The notes beneath the pieces were generated by a model, which was not told the DNA's origin, searched no databases, and saw only the letters and a program-made list of their open reading frames with translations. A stretch of DNA of 64,000 bases from JBGCEZ01 sp045106735 (GTDB lineage: Bacteria; Planctomycetota; Phycisphaerae; Phycisphaerales; SM1A02): the NCBI GenBank assembly GCA_045106735.1, contig JBGCEZ010000020.1:62001-126000 (forward strand), written 5' to 3'. How positions within the stretch are numbered: position 1 is the first letter of the stretch; each line of letters starts with the position of its first letter. This document shows positions 17,318 through 26,599 of the stretch, piece by piece. Position numbers and translations under genes: made by a program.

Positions 17318-18289
17318 ATGATCAAGCGTGTGCTCGTGACCGGGGGGGCGGGATTCCTCGGATCCCATCTCTGTGACCGCCTCGTGAACGCGGGGCATGA
17401 TGTCGTCTGCCTGGACAACTTCTTCACGAGTCAGAAGGCCAACGTCGCCCATCTGCTCGGGAAGCCGAACTTCGAGCTGGTCCGGGCCGACGTCACCCAC
17501 CCGTTCTGGTTCGAGGTCGACGAGATCTTCAACTTCGCCTGTCCGGCCGCGCCGGGGCACTACCAGTACAACCCCATCAAGACGATCAAGACCTCGGTCC
17601 TGGGAGCGATCCACGTGCTGGGGCTGGCCAAGCGGGTCAAGGCCCGGGTGATCCACGCCTCGACCAGCGAGGTCTACGGCGACCCGGAAGTCCACCCGCA
17701 ACCGGAGGAGTACCGCGGCAACGTCAATCCGATCGGGCCGCGGGCCTGCTACGACGAGGGGAAGCGAGCGGCGGAAACGCTGATGTTCGATTACCACCGG
17801 CAGAATGGCGTGGCCATCCGCGTGGTCCGGATCTTCAACACGTACGGGCCGCGCATGCACCCGTTCGACGGACGCGTGGTGAGCAACTTCATTCGCCAGG
17901 CGCTGGCCGGCGAGGACATCACGCTCTACGGCGATGGCTCCCAGACGCGAAGCTTCTGCTACGTCGACGACCTGATCAACGGCTTTCTGGCCATGGCCGA
18001 ACAGCCCGATTCGGTGACCGGGCCGATCAACCTGGGCAACCCGGGCGAATTCACGATCCGTGAGTTGGCCGAGATGATCATCGAGCTCAGTGGCTCATCC
18101 TCGCAGATCATCGTCGACCGCGATCTGCCGGCCGACGATCCGCTGCAGCGCAAGCCGGTCATCGACCGCGCCCGCGAGACGCTCGGCTGGGAGCCGCAGA
18201 TCCAGCTCCGCGAGGGACTCACCCGCACCATCGAGTGGTTCCGGTCGATCGACCTCGGGAACTACCGTCCTCCGACCCCGAACTACTGA
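17318..18289 (+). CDS. UDP-glucuronate decarboxylase (UDP-xylose synthase)
   Basis: 323 residues from ATG 17318. Extended short-chain dehydrogenase fold with the NAD-binding GGAGFLG at 9-15. The catalytic YDEGK (Tyr145, Lys149) and the preceding STSEVYGD are shared by UDP-glucuronate decarboxylases and related epimerases. The stretch HYQYNPIKTIKTSVLG and the ending PHFDGRVVSNFIRQ-like block (here MHPFDGRVVSNFI) are typical of UXS. It converts UDP-glucuronate to UDP-xylose for envelope polysaccharides. Its substrate could come from Ugd encoded at 46865-48220. A dTDP-glucose dehydratase-like activity is less likely. Confidence 0.9.
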   Translation: MIKRVLVTGGAGFLGSHLCDRLVNAGHDVVCLDNFFTSQKANVAHLLGKPNFELVRADVTHPFWFEVDEIFNFACPAAPGHYQYNPIKTIKTSVLGAIHVLGLAKRVKARVIHASTSEVYGDPEVHPQPEEYRGNVNPIGPRACYDEGKRAAETLMFDYHRQNGVAIRVVRIFNTYGPRMHPFDGRVVSNFIRQALAGEDITLYGDGSQTRSFCYVDDLINGFLAMAEQPDSVTGPINLGNPGEFTIRELAEMIIELSGSSSQIIVDRDLPADDPLQRKPVIDRARETLGWEPQIQLREGLTRTIEWFRSIDLGNYRPPTPNY

Positions 18290-18369
18290 GGGGCCGGGTG
18301 CCGACGCGCGGGTCCGAAGCCCGGACTGATCAGGCGACTGGCCGCGGTGCCGGCGACGCCAATGACCGA

Positions 18370-19032
18370 ATGGATGGCCACCGGCTTCGTTCCCGGGCGA
18401 TGGGCGGCGTGGCCGTACTCGTGCTCGGAGTGGGACTCGGGGCCGCGGCGCACGCGGGCGGGGCACGTTTCGTGACCACGCGGCTCGGTGGGGGGCCCGT
18501 CGGCATCTTGGTCGACGGGCTCGGTATTCAGCTCGCGGTGCTCGGCGTGGCCTGCCTTGCTGGTCTGGTGGTCGCGGCCGGCTTGGTGCTGGTCGGGCCG
18601 CGTCCGTGGGCGATGCTCGGCTCCGTGGGCGCCCGCCGGCGCCTGGCCCGGGGGCGATGCCATGCGTGCGGCTACCTGCGGGTCGGGGCGGGGACCGAAT
18701 GTCCGGAGTGCGGCCGACGAAACTGGATCGCAGCGGGATCTGGGGCTGCGTTTGGCGCGGCCGGCGATCCGCCACCGCGGCAGATCTTCACGCGCGTGAT
18801 GGACCGGGCGAGCGCGGCCGTCGGTGGCTGGGGACCGCTCCTGGTCGTCGTCGGTTGGACGATCGGTGCCGGCGGCCTGCATCTGGCCATGGAGGCCGAC
18901 GAACGGGCCTTTCTTCGCGATGTGGCGACGGCTCGGGAAGAACGAATGCGGAGTGTTGAGCGGGAACGCCGAACGCCGCCATTCGGCGTCTTCACCTGGC
19001 GGGTTGGCGGGGAGCCGCGCAACGACCGGTAG
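18370..19032 (+). CDS. Membrane protein with a CxxCG...CPECG zinc ribbon
   Basis: 220 residues from ATG 18370 (start uncertain; 18400 is also possible). Two hydrophobic helices lie at about residues 11-30 and 46-71. A zinc ribbon follows, with CHACGYLRVGAGTECPECG at about 97-115, then a third helix (about 155-172) and a basic tail. The four cysteines are placed as in many planctomycetal small membrane proteins. Function unknown. It follows the decarboxylase by 80 bp and may be co-transcribed, and it converges with kdsA. Confidence 0.65.
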   Translation: MDGHRLRSRAMGGVAVLVLGVGLGAAAHAGGARFVTTRLGGGPVGILVDGLGIQLAVLGVACLAGLVVAAGLVLVGPRPWAMLGSVGARRRLARGRCHACGYLRVGAGTECPECGRRNWIAAGSGAAFGAAGDPPPRQIFTRVMDRASAAVGGWGPLLVVVGWTIGAGGLHLAMEADERAFLRDVATAREERMRSVERERRTPPFGVFTWRVGGEPRNDR

Positions 19033-19035
19033 CGG

Positions 19036-19878
19036 TCACCCTTCGATGCGGACGTTGCCCAGGGCAACGCGAATTGCCGACAGCTCTCGCAGCATGCGTT
19101 CGGCCGCGGCAAAGGACTGCACCGTGGCACCATCGCTTCGGGCCCGCGACGGGTCCGGGTGCGTCTCGAGAAAGACCGCGTGCACGCCGGCGGCGACCGC
19201 CGCGCGGCCGAGCAGCCCCGCTCGTTCGGGCCGGCCGGCGGTGATGCCCGCGCCGGCGCCAGGAAGCTGCGTGGAGTGCGTGATGTCGAAGCACACCGGG
19301 CGGCCCAAGGCGGCCAAATCGCCGAGTCCGATGAAGTCATTCACCAGCCGCTGGTAGCCGAAGAACGTGCCGCGTTCGGTGACCATGATGTTCGTCGCGC
19401 CCGCTTCTTCGAGCTTTTCAATGACGTGCACCATCTCCCCGGGCGAAAGGAACTGGCCTTTTTTCACGTTGACCGCGCGGCCGGTTTTGGCGCAGGCGAC
19501 CAAGAGGTCCGTCTGACGACAGAGGAACGCAGGGATTTGGAGCAAGTCGACGGCTTCGGCGGCGAGGCCCGCCTGGGCCGGTTCGTGGACATCGGTCGTC
19601 GTCGGGCGCCCGATCTCGCGGCCCAGCGCCGCGAGCTGTTCAAGCCCCGCCGCCGCGCCCGGCCCGCGCGGCGAAGCGATGCTCGAACGGTTCGCCTTGT
19701 CGAAGCTGGCCTTGAAGATCAGCGGAAGATCCAGCTCGCCGCACAGTTCGTGAAGGAACGTCGCGATCGACCGATTCGTCGCGTCGTCTTCGAGGACGCA
19801 CGGGCCGGCGATGACGAGGAGGGAATCGTCCGCGGCGCCAGCGCTCGTGGACCCGATGGTGCAGGGCTTGATCGACAT
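19036..19878 (-). CDS. kdsA: 3-deoxy-8-phosphooctulonate (Kdo-8-P) synthase
   Basis: 280 residues, exactly the usual size, from ATG 19878. Condenses arabinose-5-phosphate and phosphoenolpyruvate in the Kdo branch of lipid A/LPS core synthesis. Motifs are IAGPCVLED, FKASFDKANRSS (the catalytic Lys and Asn region), TTTDVHEP, QIPAFLCRQTDL, NVKKGQFLSP, GTFFGYQRLVNDF and DITHSTQLPG. Its presence argues for a lipopolysaccharide-type outer membrane. The longer upstream frame is not needed. Confidence 0.95.
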   Translation of the reverse strand: MSIKPCTIGSTSAGAADDSLLVIAGPCVLEDDATNRSIATFLHELCGELDLPLIFKASFDKANRSSIASPRGPGAAAGLEQLAALGREIGRPTTTDVHEPAQAGLAAEAVDLLQIPAFLCRQTDLLVACAKTGRAVNVKKGQFLSPGEMVHVIEKLEEAGATNIMVTERGTFFGYQRLVNDFIGLGDLAALGRPVCFDITHSTQLPGAGAGITAGRPERAGLLGRAAVAAGVHAVFLETHPDPSRARSDGATVQSFAAAERMLRELSAIRVALGNVRIEG

Positions 19879-20488
19879 GTGCGCAGCGTACCGTGGGACC
19901 GCGAACCGCGCAGGGTTCGCGCGGTGTCCCTCGCGCGGGATCTGCGCGAATTGCCCACGTTTTTCTGGGTTGGATGGACCAGTCCGGTCTCGCCATGCGT
20001 TCTGGCAAGGAAACCGCATGGATGTGGGTTGTCGGCCCTTGCCGAGGTGGACGGTTGGACCCCATCATGTGTCGCTCGCGGCGGGCCAACGGAACCGTGG
20101 CGGCGTTCCACACGTATCGTTCCATGTATGGATCGAACCGGCGATGCGGCGGATGACGCAACGTACGGCGTATCACTTTGCTGATGCATCCGATGTTCTG
20201 GATGCATGAACGTCTCGGATGCACGTCTCGATTGAAGATGGGTGTGAAGGCGGCGCCGGTCGGATTTGTGTCCGGACGGTCATCGCCGCTTCAACCACGT
20301 CCGAGAGCTTGTTCGGCGCCGAGGCATGGACCACCCATCCGGTACAGCCGGTCGGCCAAGGTCCGGGCCTCGACTTGCCACGGCAACCAGCCTTGCCGTC
20401 GACGGTGTTCGAACCGATGGCGGAGTGGGTCTCGTTTCGATCCAAGGGGGAATCGGACGGTTCATCGTCCGGGAGGGAATCCACACCC
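19879..20488. other. 610-bp divergent intergenic region
   Basis: It holds the promoters of kdsA and the DUF1444-like gene. A perfect 8-bp inverted repeat, ATGCATCC (20184-20191) and GGATGCAT (20200-20207), with a further GGATGCA just downstream (20218-20224), is the only structured element noticed. It may be a regulator site. No gene is supported. Confidence 0.45.
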
Positions 20489-21286
20489 ATGGGGCACATG
20501 CCACGTGAACCGGAGGCATTCGGCGAACAAGTCGCTCGAATCCTTTTGCGCAACTTTCCGGAGCGGCAGGTCGAACTTGCCGGTCCGATGGACTTGATTC
20601 TCAACGGCCGACATCTCGGTCTGGAGAACCTGTACCGCATGGTGCAGTACGAACCGGAGCGGGGAATCGAGATCGTCGAGAACTACCTCGAGCGCTTGGT
20701 GGAAGGGGACACGCTCAGTTCCATGCCGCTGCCGCTCTCGGTGGCTCGGCCGCGGATCATGCCGCGCATCCAGCCCGACACGATCTTCGAACATCTGGAC
20801 CGAGAGCAAGTCGCCCACATCGACTTTGTGAACGGGACCGTGGTCGTCTTCGTGCTCGACATGCCGCAGATGACGGTGTCCATTACCACCGAGCAGCTGC
20901 TGCGCTGGGGCGTCACAACCGACGACCTGGACGACATCGCCCGGGAGAACCTCGGACGCTACGCGCCGGATCTGGAGATCCAGCTCGTGGACTCATCCGA
21001 GGGTGGACGCGCGGCGATCGTCGCTCGCCAGGATGGATACGACGCCGCCCGATTGCTGCTGTCGACGCTCCATCCGCGGCTGGCCCCGGAGTTGGAGGGC
21101 GACTTCTACGTCGCCACGCCGGCCCGGGACATGTTCCTGGCCATCAGTGCCGAGCCGAGCGACTTTGTCGAGCGGATTCGCGGCCGAGTGGCCCAGGACT
21201 TCCGCCGGCTTCCGTACCCGATCACCGACCAGTTCTTCCTCGTCACGCGTGACGGGGTGGCCGGTACGGCGCTCGACGCGGCCTGA
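20489..21286 (+). CDS. DUF1444 (YtpQ-like) family protein
   Basis: 265 residues from ATG 20489, with GGAGG (20472-20476) upstream; ATG 20498 is an alternative. A soluble alpha/beta protein with no cysteine motif and no signal peptide. The order of elements (a FPERQVEL..DL.L opening, LENLYRMV, a central IMPRI, VVVFVLDMPQMT, and the late MFLAIS and LVTRDGV strands) matches the DUF1444/YtpQ pattern as I remember it. No biochemical role is known for the family. Confidence 0.65.
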   Translation: MGHMPREPEAFGEQVARILLRNFPERQVELAGPMDLILNGRHLGLENLYRMVQYEPERGIEIVENYLERLVEGDTLSSMPLPLSVARPRIMPRIQPDTIFEHLDREQVAHIDFVNGTVVVFVLDMPQMTVSITTEQLLRWGVTTDDLDDIARENLGRYAPDLEIQLVDSSEGGRAAIVARQDGYDAARLLLSTLHPRLAPELEGDFYVATPARDMFLAISAEPSDFVERIRGRVAQDFRRLPYPITDQFFLVTRDGVAGTALDAA

Positions 21287-21369
21287 GCGGGCCAGACCGA
21301 CATGCCGCTCAGCGGCGGGCAATGAGGGGATGTGCCCGTCGCGAAAGCGTCGAAACGAGACCAGTTGAC

Positions 21370-21405
21370 CCGCGGCCTTTGATGTTCGAACATCAGAGGC
21401 CGCGG
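21370..21405. terminator. Near-perfect 36-bp inverted repeat, terminator-like
   Basis: CCGCGGCCTTTGATGTTC pairs with its reverse complement over 18 bp with one G-T wobble (79/96), centred on TTCGAA. It lies in the 162-bp gap between the DUF1444 gene and trpG. It would form an exceptionally stable RNA hairpin but has no T-run after it, so it may also act as a DNA site or mRNA barrier. Confidence 0.5.
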
Positions 21406-21448
21406 TCGCCTGCGCCGATCGTGATCAACGCCCCAGGATCCGTCCGCC

Positions 21449-22099
<651 letters not shown>

Positions 22100-22237
22100 C
22101 GGGAACGGGGGCGGCATCGCGGGCCGTGCGAGCGGGGTGTGGGCGGTGTGGGCGGGACGAGCCAGCGACGAGCCCCCACGAGCCCCCACGAGCCCGCGAT
22201 TTTCGCCGGCCGTGCGTCGCGCGTCGTGCGTCCGACG

Positions 22238-23032
22238 TCAGCCGATCAACGGCCACCACTGGTCGATCTCGACCAGGCGCCCCAAAAAGATCATCAGGAC
22301 GACGCCGACCATGAAAGCGCCGGCGACGACTTGCCGGCCGGCGCGCTCCAGCGACTCGGGAAGCATCTCGTCCACCACCAGGAACGTCATCGCCCCCGCG
22401 GCCAGGCCGAGGCCGAACGGCAGCAGCGGCTCGAAGAGCCAGATCATCCACGCGGCGATGGGAGCGGCGATTGGTTGCGGCAAACTCGTGAGCAGGGCCC
22501 AGCCCATGCACTTCCACAGTCCAACGCCGTTGGCCCGCAGCGCGAGAGTGATGGCCATCGCTTCGGGGACGTTGTGCACGGCGAGGGCGGAGACGACCGA
22601 GGCGCCGAGCCCCGTTTCGCCCGAGCCGAACGCCACGCCGATCGCGATCCCCTCGGGAATCGAGTGGATGAACATCACGGCCACGATCATGATCGACTGC
22701 AGGCCGCCCGTCTTCCGCAGGGCCAGGACGTCGAAATCATCGTGGTCACGGATCCACGTGGCGGCCAACGTGTAGAAGCCGGCGCCGGCCGCCAATCCGG
22801 CCGCGACTTCCCAGGCCCCGAGGCCCGGGGCCCGGCTGAGGCCTTCGCCGGTGAGCTGGGTCAGGCTGGCCGCGGCCATCATGCCGGCGGCTCCGGCGGT
22901 GGCGATTGCCGACAACCGCGGCGAGAGATCTCGCACCACGAAAAACGGCAGCACGCCGAGGATCATCGAGAGATCGGCCAGGGTCGCGGCGATCAGGGTG
23001 ACCAGCAGCAGGTTGAGAAGCTCGGGATCCAC
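22238..23032 (-). CDS. ZIP-family divalent metal transporter
   Basis: 264 residues from GTG 23032 (a longer frame to 23107 exists but codes hydrophilic sequence). About eight hydrophobic helices. The metal-binding helix IV has HSIPEGIAIG and helix V has HNVPEAMAI, both diagnostic for ZIP proteins; a later DEMLPES resembles ZupT-type transporters. Likely imports zinc or another divalent metal across the inner membrane. It is convergent with trpG; the 138-bp gap between has 10-bp direct repeats (AGCCCCCACG, 22181-22200). Confidence 0.9.
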   Translation of the reverse strand: MDPELLNLLLVTLIAATLADLSMILGVLPFFVVRDLSPRLSAIATAGAAGMMAAASLTQLTGEGLSRAPGLGAWEVAAGLAAGAGFYTLAATWIRDHDDFDVLALRKTGGLQSIMIVAVMFIHSIPEGIAIGVAFGSGETGLGASVVSALAVHNVPEAMAITLALRANGVGLWKCMGWALLTSLPQPIAAPIAAWMIWLFEPLLPFGLGLAAGAMTFLVVDEMLPESLERAGRQVVAGAFMVGVVLMIFLGRLVEIDQWWPLIG

Positions 23033-23268
23033 GCACGAAGGGTACGCTCCCCGGCATGTCCGGGCGTCCTCTGTTCCGCTCGGGTGCTCCCCAGCCCGCC
23101 GCGGCATCGCTCGGGCTCTATCATGCCGGGCCCAGCGGCACTGGGGCGGGCTGGCCCGATCGACGTCCGGCCCGAACCGCGTCGCGAATTGCCCGCTCGA
23201 ACCTCACCGCCGGGAACGCATTCTCGGCTCATGACCCCAGCTCAGACCCCGCTCTGGGAGCCCGCCCC

Positions 23269-23748
23269 GTGTCCGATTCCGCCGCGCCCGACTCCACCGC
23301 CAGCCATCCGGCCGGTTCCGTCGACCATTCGTCGCTGCCGCGCGTGCGGGCGATCATCGATTCAATTGAAGGGTCGACGATAACCCTGGCGCTGGCCCAC
23401 ACGGACTACCGCCTGTCGATGCAGCTGACCGTGGACGCCGATCGCATCAACGTTCCCGTTGGGAAGCGGATCAAGGGCGTGGTTGAAGCCGACGGCATGC
23501 GTTTCCACGCCGCCAGCGGTGGCGGGCGCTTCATCGAGCCGGTCTACGGCGAGCCGCGCATCATCGCGGGCACCGTCTTGCACGTCGCCCCCGATGCCGG
23601 CCAAGTCCTGGTGGACGCGGCCATGCCGATTTGGGTCCGTCCGATCGAGGAAACGCAGGATTGGTCGGTGTTCGCCGATCGCGTGCTGGTCACCGGCTAC
23701 CTGAAGTCCGGCCCGACGTTCACGCCGGATCCGTCCTTCGTCGACTGA
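23269..23748 (+). CDS. Small conserved protein of unknown function
   Basis: 159 residues from GTG 23269, which has GGGAG 9-10 nt upstream. After a short Ser/Ala/Pro leader, residues 30-150 look like a beta-rich barrel (alternating strands IIDSIEGSTITLAL, RLSMQLTVDA, KRIKGVVEA), possibly OB-like. No catalytic motif is recognised. Encoded divergently from the ZIP gene, 236 bp away. Confidence 0.6.
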   Translation: MSDSAAPDSTASHPAGSVDHSSLPRVRAIIDSIEGSTITLALAHTDYRLSMQLTVDADRINVPVGKRIKGVVEADGMRFHAASGGGRFIEPVYGEPRIIAGTVLHVAPDAGQVLVDAAMPIWVRPIEETQDWSVFADRVLVTGYLKSGPTFTPDPSFVD

Positions 23749-24047
23749 GCCGGGCGCGGCCCGAGCCGGCTCCGCGTTGGCCGGGCGTCCGATGGACGCT
23801 CGACGGGCCGGGCGGTTCACCAATTGCGTGGCGATCGGTCGAGTGGCAATCGGTGGCGGATCGGATGACGAGCGGATGACGAGTGGTTGACGCGGGAGCG
23901 ACCGGTTCCCCGTGCGTGCGGCCCAGGGCGCTCTCCGCGCACCCCAACCGCTCGAATCAATCGAACGATTCGGTCGTCATGCCCCTCGGCGGTCAAGGCT
24001 GGTCGAAGGCCGGCGAACCTGATGTCCCCCGGCCGTGACGGGCCAGC
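23749..24047. other. 299-bp convergent gap with short repeats
   Basis: Contains two 11-12-bp direct copies of GGATGACGAG(C/T) around 23861-23884 and no recognisable gene or strong terminator. Confidence 0.4.
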
Positions 24048-24782
24048 TCAGCCGCCCGCGCCCGCATCGAGCGGAGGCAGCGGGAAGTCGCCGGACATCC
24101 GCAGACCGCGGACAAGTTCGAAGAACGCATCGCGTTGCCGCGTGACGACCGCTTCGGGGCCGGTCAGTCGCAACTGAACGGGTGCTCCGGGCGTCTCGAT
24201 GATCGCCCCCAGGAATCGTTGGCCGACGTCGAACGCGGCCGCGCCCATGCCGCGGTACTCGCCGGTCATGTCGACGATCACCGCGTTGAAGCCCTCGGCT
24301 TCCATCTCGACCTCGATGACTTCCGGCGTCATCGTTCGCTGATCGGCGGTGCGCATTTGGCCGGCCCAGCGGGAAATGTTCATATCGCGACCGCCGCCGA
24401 TGCCGGAGAACGCCACGAGGCTCGCGTGGGTCTCTCCGCTCTCGCCAGGCACGGTCCAGGTGCCGGCTCGCATCGTCATCGTCGTCGGCTGCCACTGCCA
24501 GCTCGCCGGCTTGGGGCCGCGGAATCCCGAAAACGACGCGACCAGCGGGTGCTCGTCGGACGACGACGCGCCCGTCGGGGGCGGCAGGTTCGGCTGGGTG
24601 GCATCGATCGGGGGCGGGGCGTTCGTGGCGGCCCGCGCGTCCTCGGGCCCGCCGGCGTTCGTCGCCGAGCCATCATTGGTCGGATCGCTGCACGCCAGGA
24701 GCGTGAGGGCAGCGGTGACGGAAAGGCCCGCGGCAATGCGGAGGCCAAAGTGCACGGGACGGTCAGCGGTGGTTCGCAGCAT
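24048..24782 (-). CDS. Lipoprotein of unknown function
   Basis: 244 residues. The N-terminus has a basic start, a hydrophobic stretch and a lipobox LTLLAC with Cys31. A 50-residue Ala/Pro/Asp/Asn-rich linker precedes a globular domain (about 85-230). Conserved-looking elements there are WQWQPTTMTMRAGTW, ISRWAGQM and GAIIETPGAPVQLRLTGPEA. The pattern resembles planctomycetal lipoproteins annotated only as hypothetical; I do not recognise a named domain. It diverges from the amidohydrolase gene across 85 bp. Confidence 0.75.
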   Translation of the reverse strand: MLRTTADRPVHFGLRIAAGLSVTAALTLLACSDPTNDGSATNAGGPEDARAATNAPPPIDATQPNLPPPTGASSSDEHPLVASFSGFRGPKPASWQWQPTTMTMRAGTWTVPGESGETHASLVAFSGIGGGRDMNISRWAGQMRTADQRTMTPEVIEVEMEAEGFNAVIVDMTGEYRGMGAAAFDVGQRFLGAIIETPGAPVQLRLTGPEAVVTRQRDAFFELVRGLRMSGDFPLPPLDAGAGG

Positions 24783-24867
24783 GGGGGGATCTCATGGCCA
24801 GCGTGGGAAGTCGGGCGAAACGATCGGCGCAAGCATACGCTGTCCGGCGGTCGTCATCGACTGACCC

Positions 24868-26445
24868 ATGGAGCCTGCCGTGTCCGAAACCGCCCGTCCC
24901 GCTCGCGGGGCTGAACCACTGGTGGTCGACGGCGCTCGCATGGCCGGCGACCGGGTGGTCCGCGTGCTGGCCGAAGGTGGCCGAATCTCGGGCATCGTGC
25001 CGCTTTCGGGAGCGAAATCGAGCCACGGCGGGTCGGCCGGCGGCCGGCCCATCGACGCTTCCGGCCTGTGGATCGAGCCCGGTTTCATCGATCCGCATGT
25101 CCACCTGGTCATGGCCGGCCTGGGCCTTGGGCAGCTCGATCTGTCGGCAGTGGGCAGTCGCGACGAATTTGAAGCGGCGATCGCCGAGCGATCGGCAGAA
25201 CTTCCGCCGGATGTTTGGCTGATCGCCCGAGGGTGGGACGAATCGCGCTGGGGCGGAGCGTTGCCCACCGCGGCTTGGCTTGACGCCGCGGGGCCGCGGC
25301 CGGCGGTGGCCTGGCGGATGGACATCCACTCGGCCGTCGTCAACCGTCCCGTCTTGGAACGCTGCGATCTTGCTCCGCCGATTCGTGGCGGAAGCGTGGT
25401 GCAGGATGCCGAGGGCCAGCCGACGGGCTTGTTGCTGGAAGCAGCGGCGTGGGAACGCCTGAATCCGGTGCTCCCGCCGCCGACCGCGGCCGAAGAGCGG
25501 GCCGCCGTCAGCCTGGCGGAGGCGCACGCCCATCGAGCTGGCATCGTCGCCGTCGGGGCGATGGAGTACCTCGACGTGGTCGAACGCGTGCTTCTGCCGA
25601 CGGCCCACGCTCGTACGCTGCGCATCCGCGTCATTGCCCTGGATCGAACGCTCCCGCTTGATCTGCCGCGCATGCGAGCGGCCAAGGCGGCGGACATCAT
25701 TCGGACGATTGCGGCCAAGGCATTCATCGACGGCACGCTTGGATCGCGGACCGCGCGCATGCTCGCGTCGTACGCCGACGCGCCGGGCGAACGTGGCATG
25801 CTCGTGGAACTCGCGGCGGAAGGGCGATTGCACGACTGGGCCGCGCAGGCTGTCGGCGGCGGTTTCAGCGTCGCCATGCACGCGATCGGAGACGAGGCCG
25901 TCAAGATCGCGCTCGACGTTTCGCAGACTGCGCGATCGTTGGAGCCCAATGGCCTCGTCCGTATCGAACACGCCCAGCACGTTGATCCGGCGGACGTCGC
26001 CGAATTCGCTGGCTTGATTGCGTCGGTGCAGCCGGCCCACCGAATCGGCGACCACGCGGTCATGCATCGCCGGCTGGGCGAAGGCCGAGCGGGCGCGGCG
26101 TTTCCGCTGGCCGGCCTGGCCGCGGCCGGGGCGACACTCGCCTTTGGCAGCGACTGGCCGGTCATCGACTGCGACCCCGCCGCGGCGATTGCGGCGGCGG
26201 TGCACGGTGCGGTGCGTGACGGCATCGCCCCATCGGGGCACGAAGTGTCCATCGACTCGGCGCTCGCCGCCCACACGCGTGGCGCGGCGCAGGCGATCGG
26301 CGAACCGGAAGGCGGGCGGCTCGTCGTTGGTGGTCGGGCGGACTTCATTCTGCTCGACGCCGATCCGCGGACCGCCAATTGGGCGGATGCGCCGCCGCGC
26401 GTCGTATTGACTGTCGCCGGCGGCCGGGTGGTGCACGAGGCCTGA
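24868..26445 (+). CDS. YtcJ-like metal-dependent amidohydrolase
   Basis: 525 residues from ATG 24868 (GTG 24880 is possible). TIM-barrel amidohydrolase of the Amidohydro_3/YtcJ group. The metal-binding HxH is in GFIDPHVHLV, the carbamylated-lysine position is in KAFIDGTLGSRTARM, further ligands lie in HAIGDEA and RIEHAQHV, and the C-terminal barrel motif is GSDWPV. The C-terminal beta-sandwich closes with VVGGRADFILLDADP. The substrate is unknown; YtcJ-type proteins act on small amides. It is followed by cinA after 154 bp of CGCGCGTC-rich sequence. Confidence 0.9.
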   Translation: MEPAVSETARPARGAEPLVVDGARMAGDRVVRVLAEGGRISGIVPLSGAKSSHGGSAGGRPIDASGLWIEPGFIDPHVHLVMAGLGLGQLDLSAVGSRDEFEAAIAERSAELPPDVWLIARGWDESRWGGALPTAAWLDAAGPRPAVAWRMDIHSAVVNRPVLERCDLAPPIRGGSVVQDAEGQPTGLLLEAAAWERLNPVLPPPTAAEERAAVSLAEAHAHRAGIVAVGAMEYLDVVERVLLPTAHARTLRIRVIALDRTLPLDLPRMRAAKAADIIRTIAAKAFIDGTLGSRTARMLASYADAPGERGMLVELAAEGRLHDWAAQAVGGGFSVAMHAIGDEAVKIALDVSQTARSLEPNGLVRIEHAQHVDPADVAEFAGLIASVQPAHRIGDHAVMHRRLGEGRAGAAFPLAGLAAAGATLAFGSDWPVIDCDPAAAIAAAVHGAVRDGIAPSGHEVSIDSALAAHTRGAAQAIGEPEGGRLVVGGRADFILLDADPRTANWADAPPRVVLTVAGGRVVHEA

Positions 26446-26599
26446 CGCGTTGGCGGCGGAGGGGGCATCGGCCGCATCAGGTGGGACGGGCTCAGCGCGG
26501 CTCGCGCGTCCCGCGCGTCGCCCGCGCGTCGGTCGCACATCCCGCGTCGCCCGTGAGCGTCGCCCCCGCCGGGTCCGTGGCCTCCGTATCATCGGCCCT

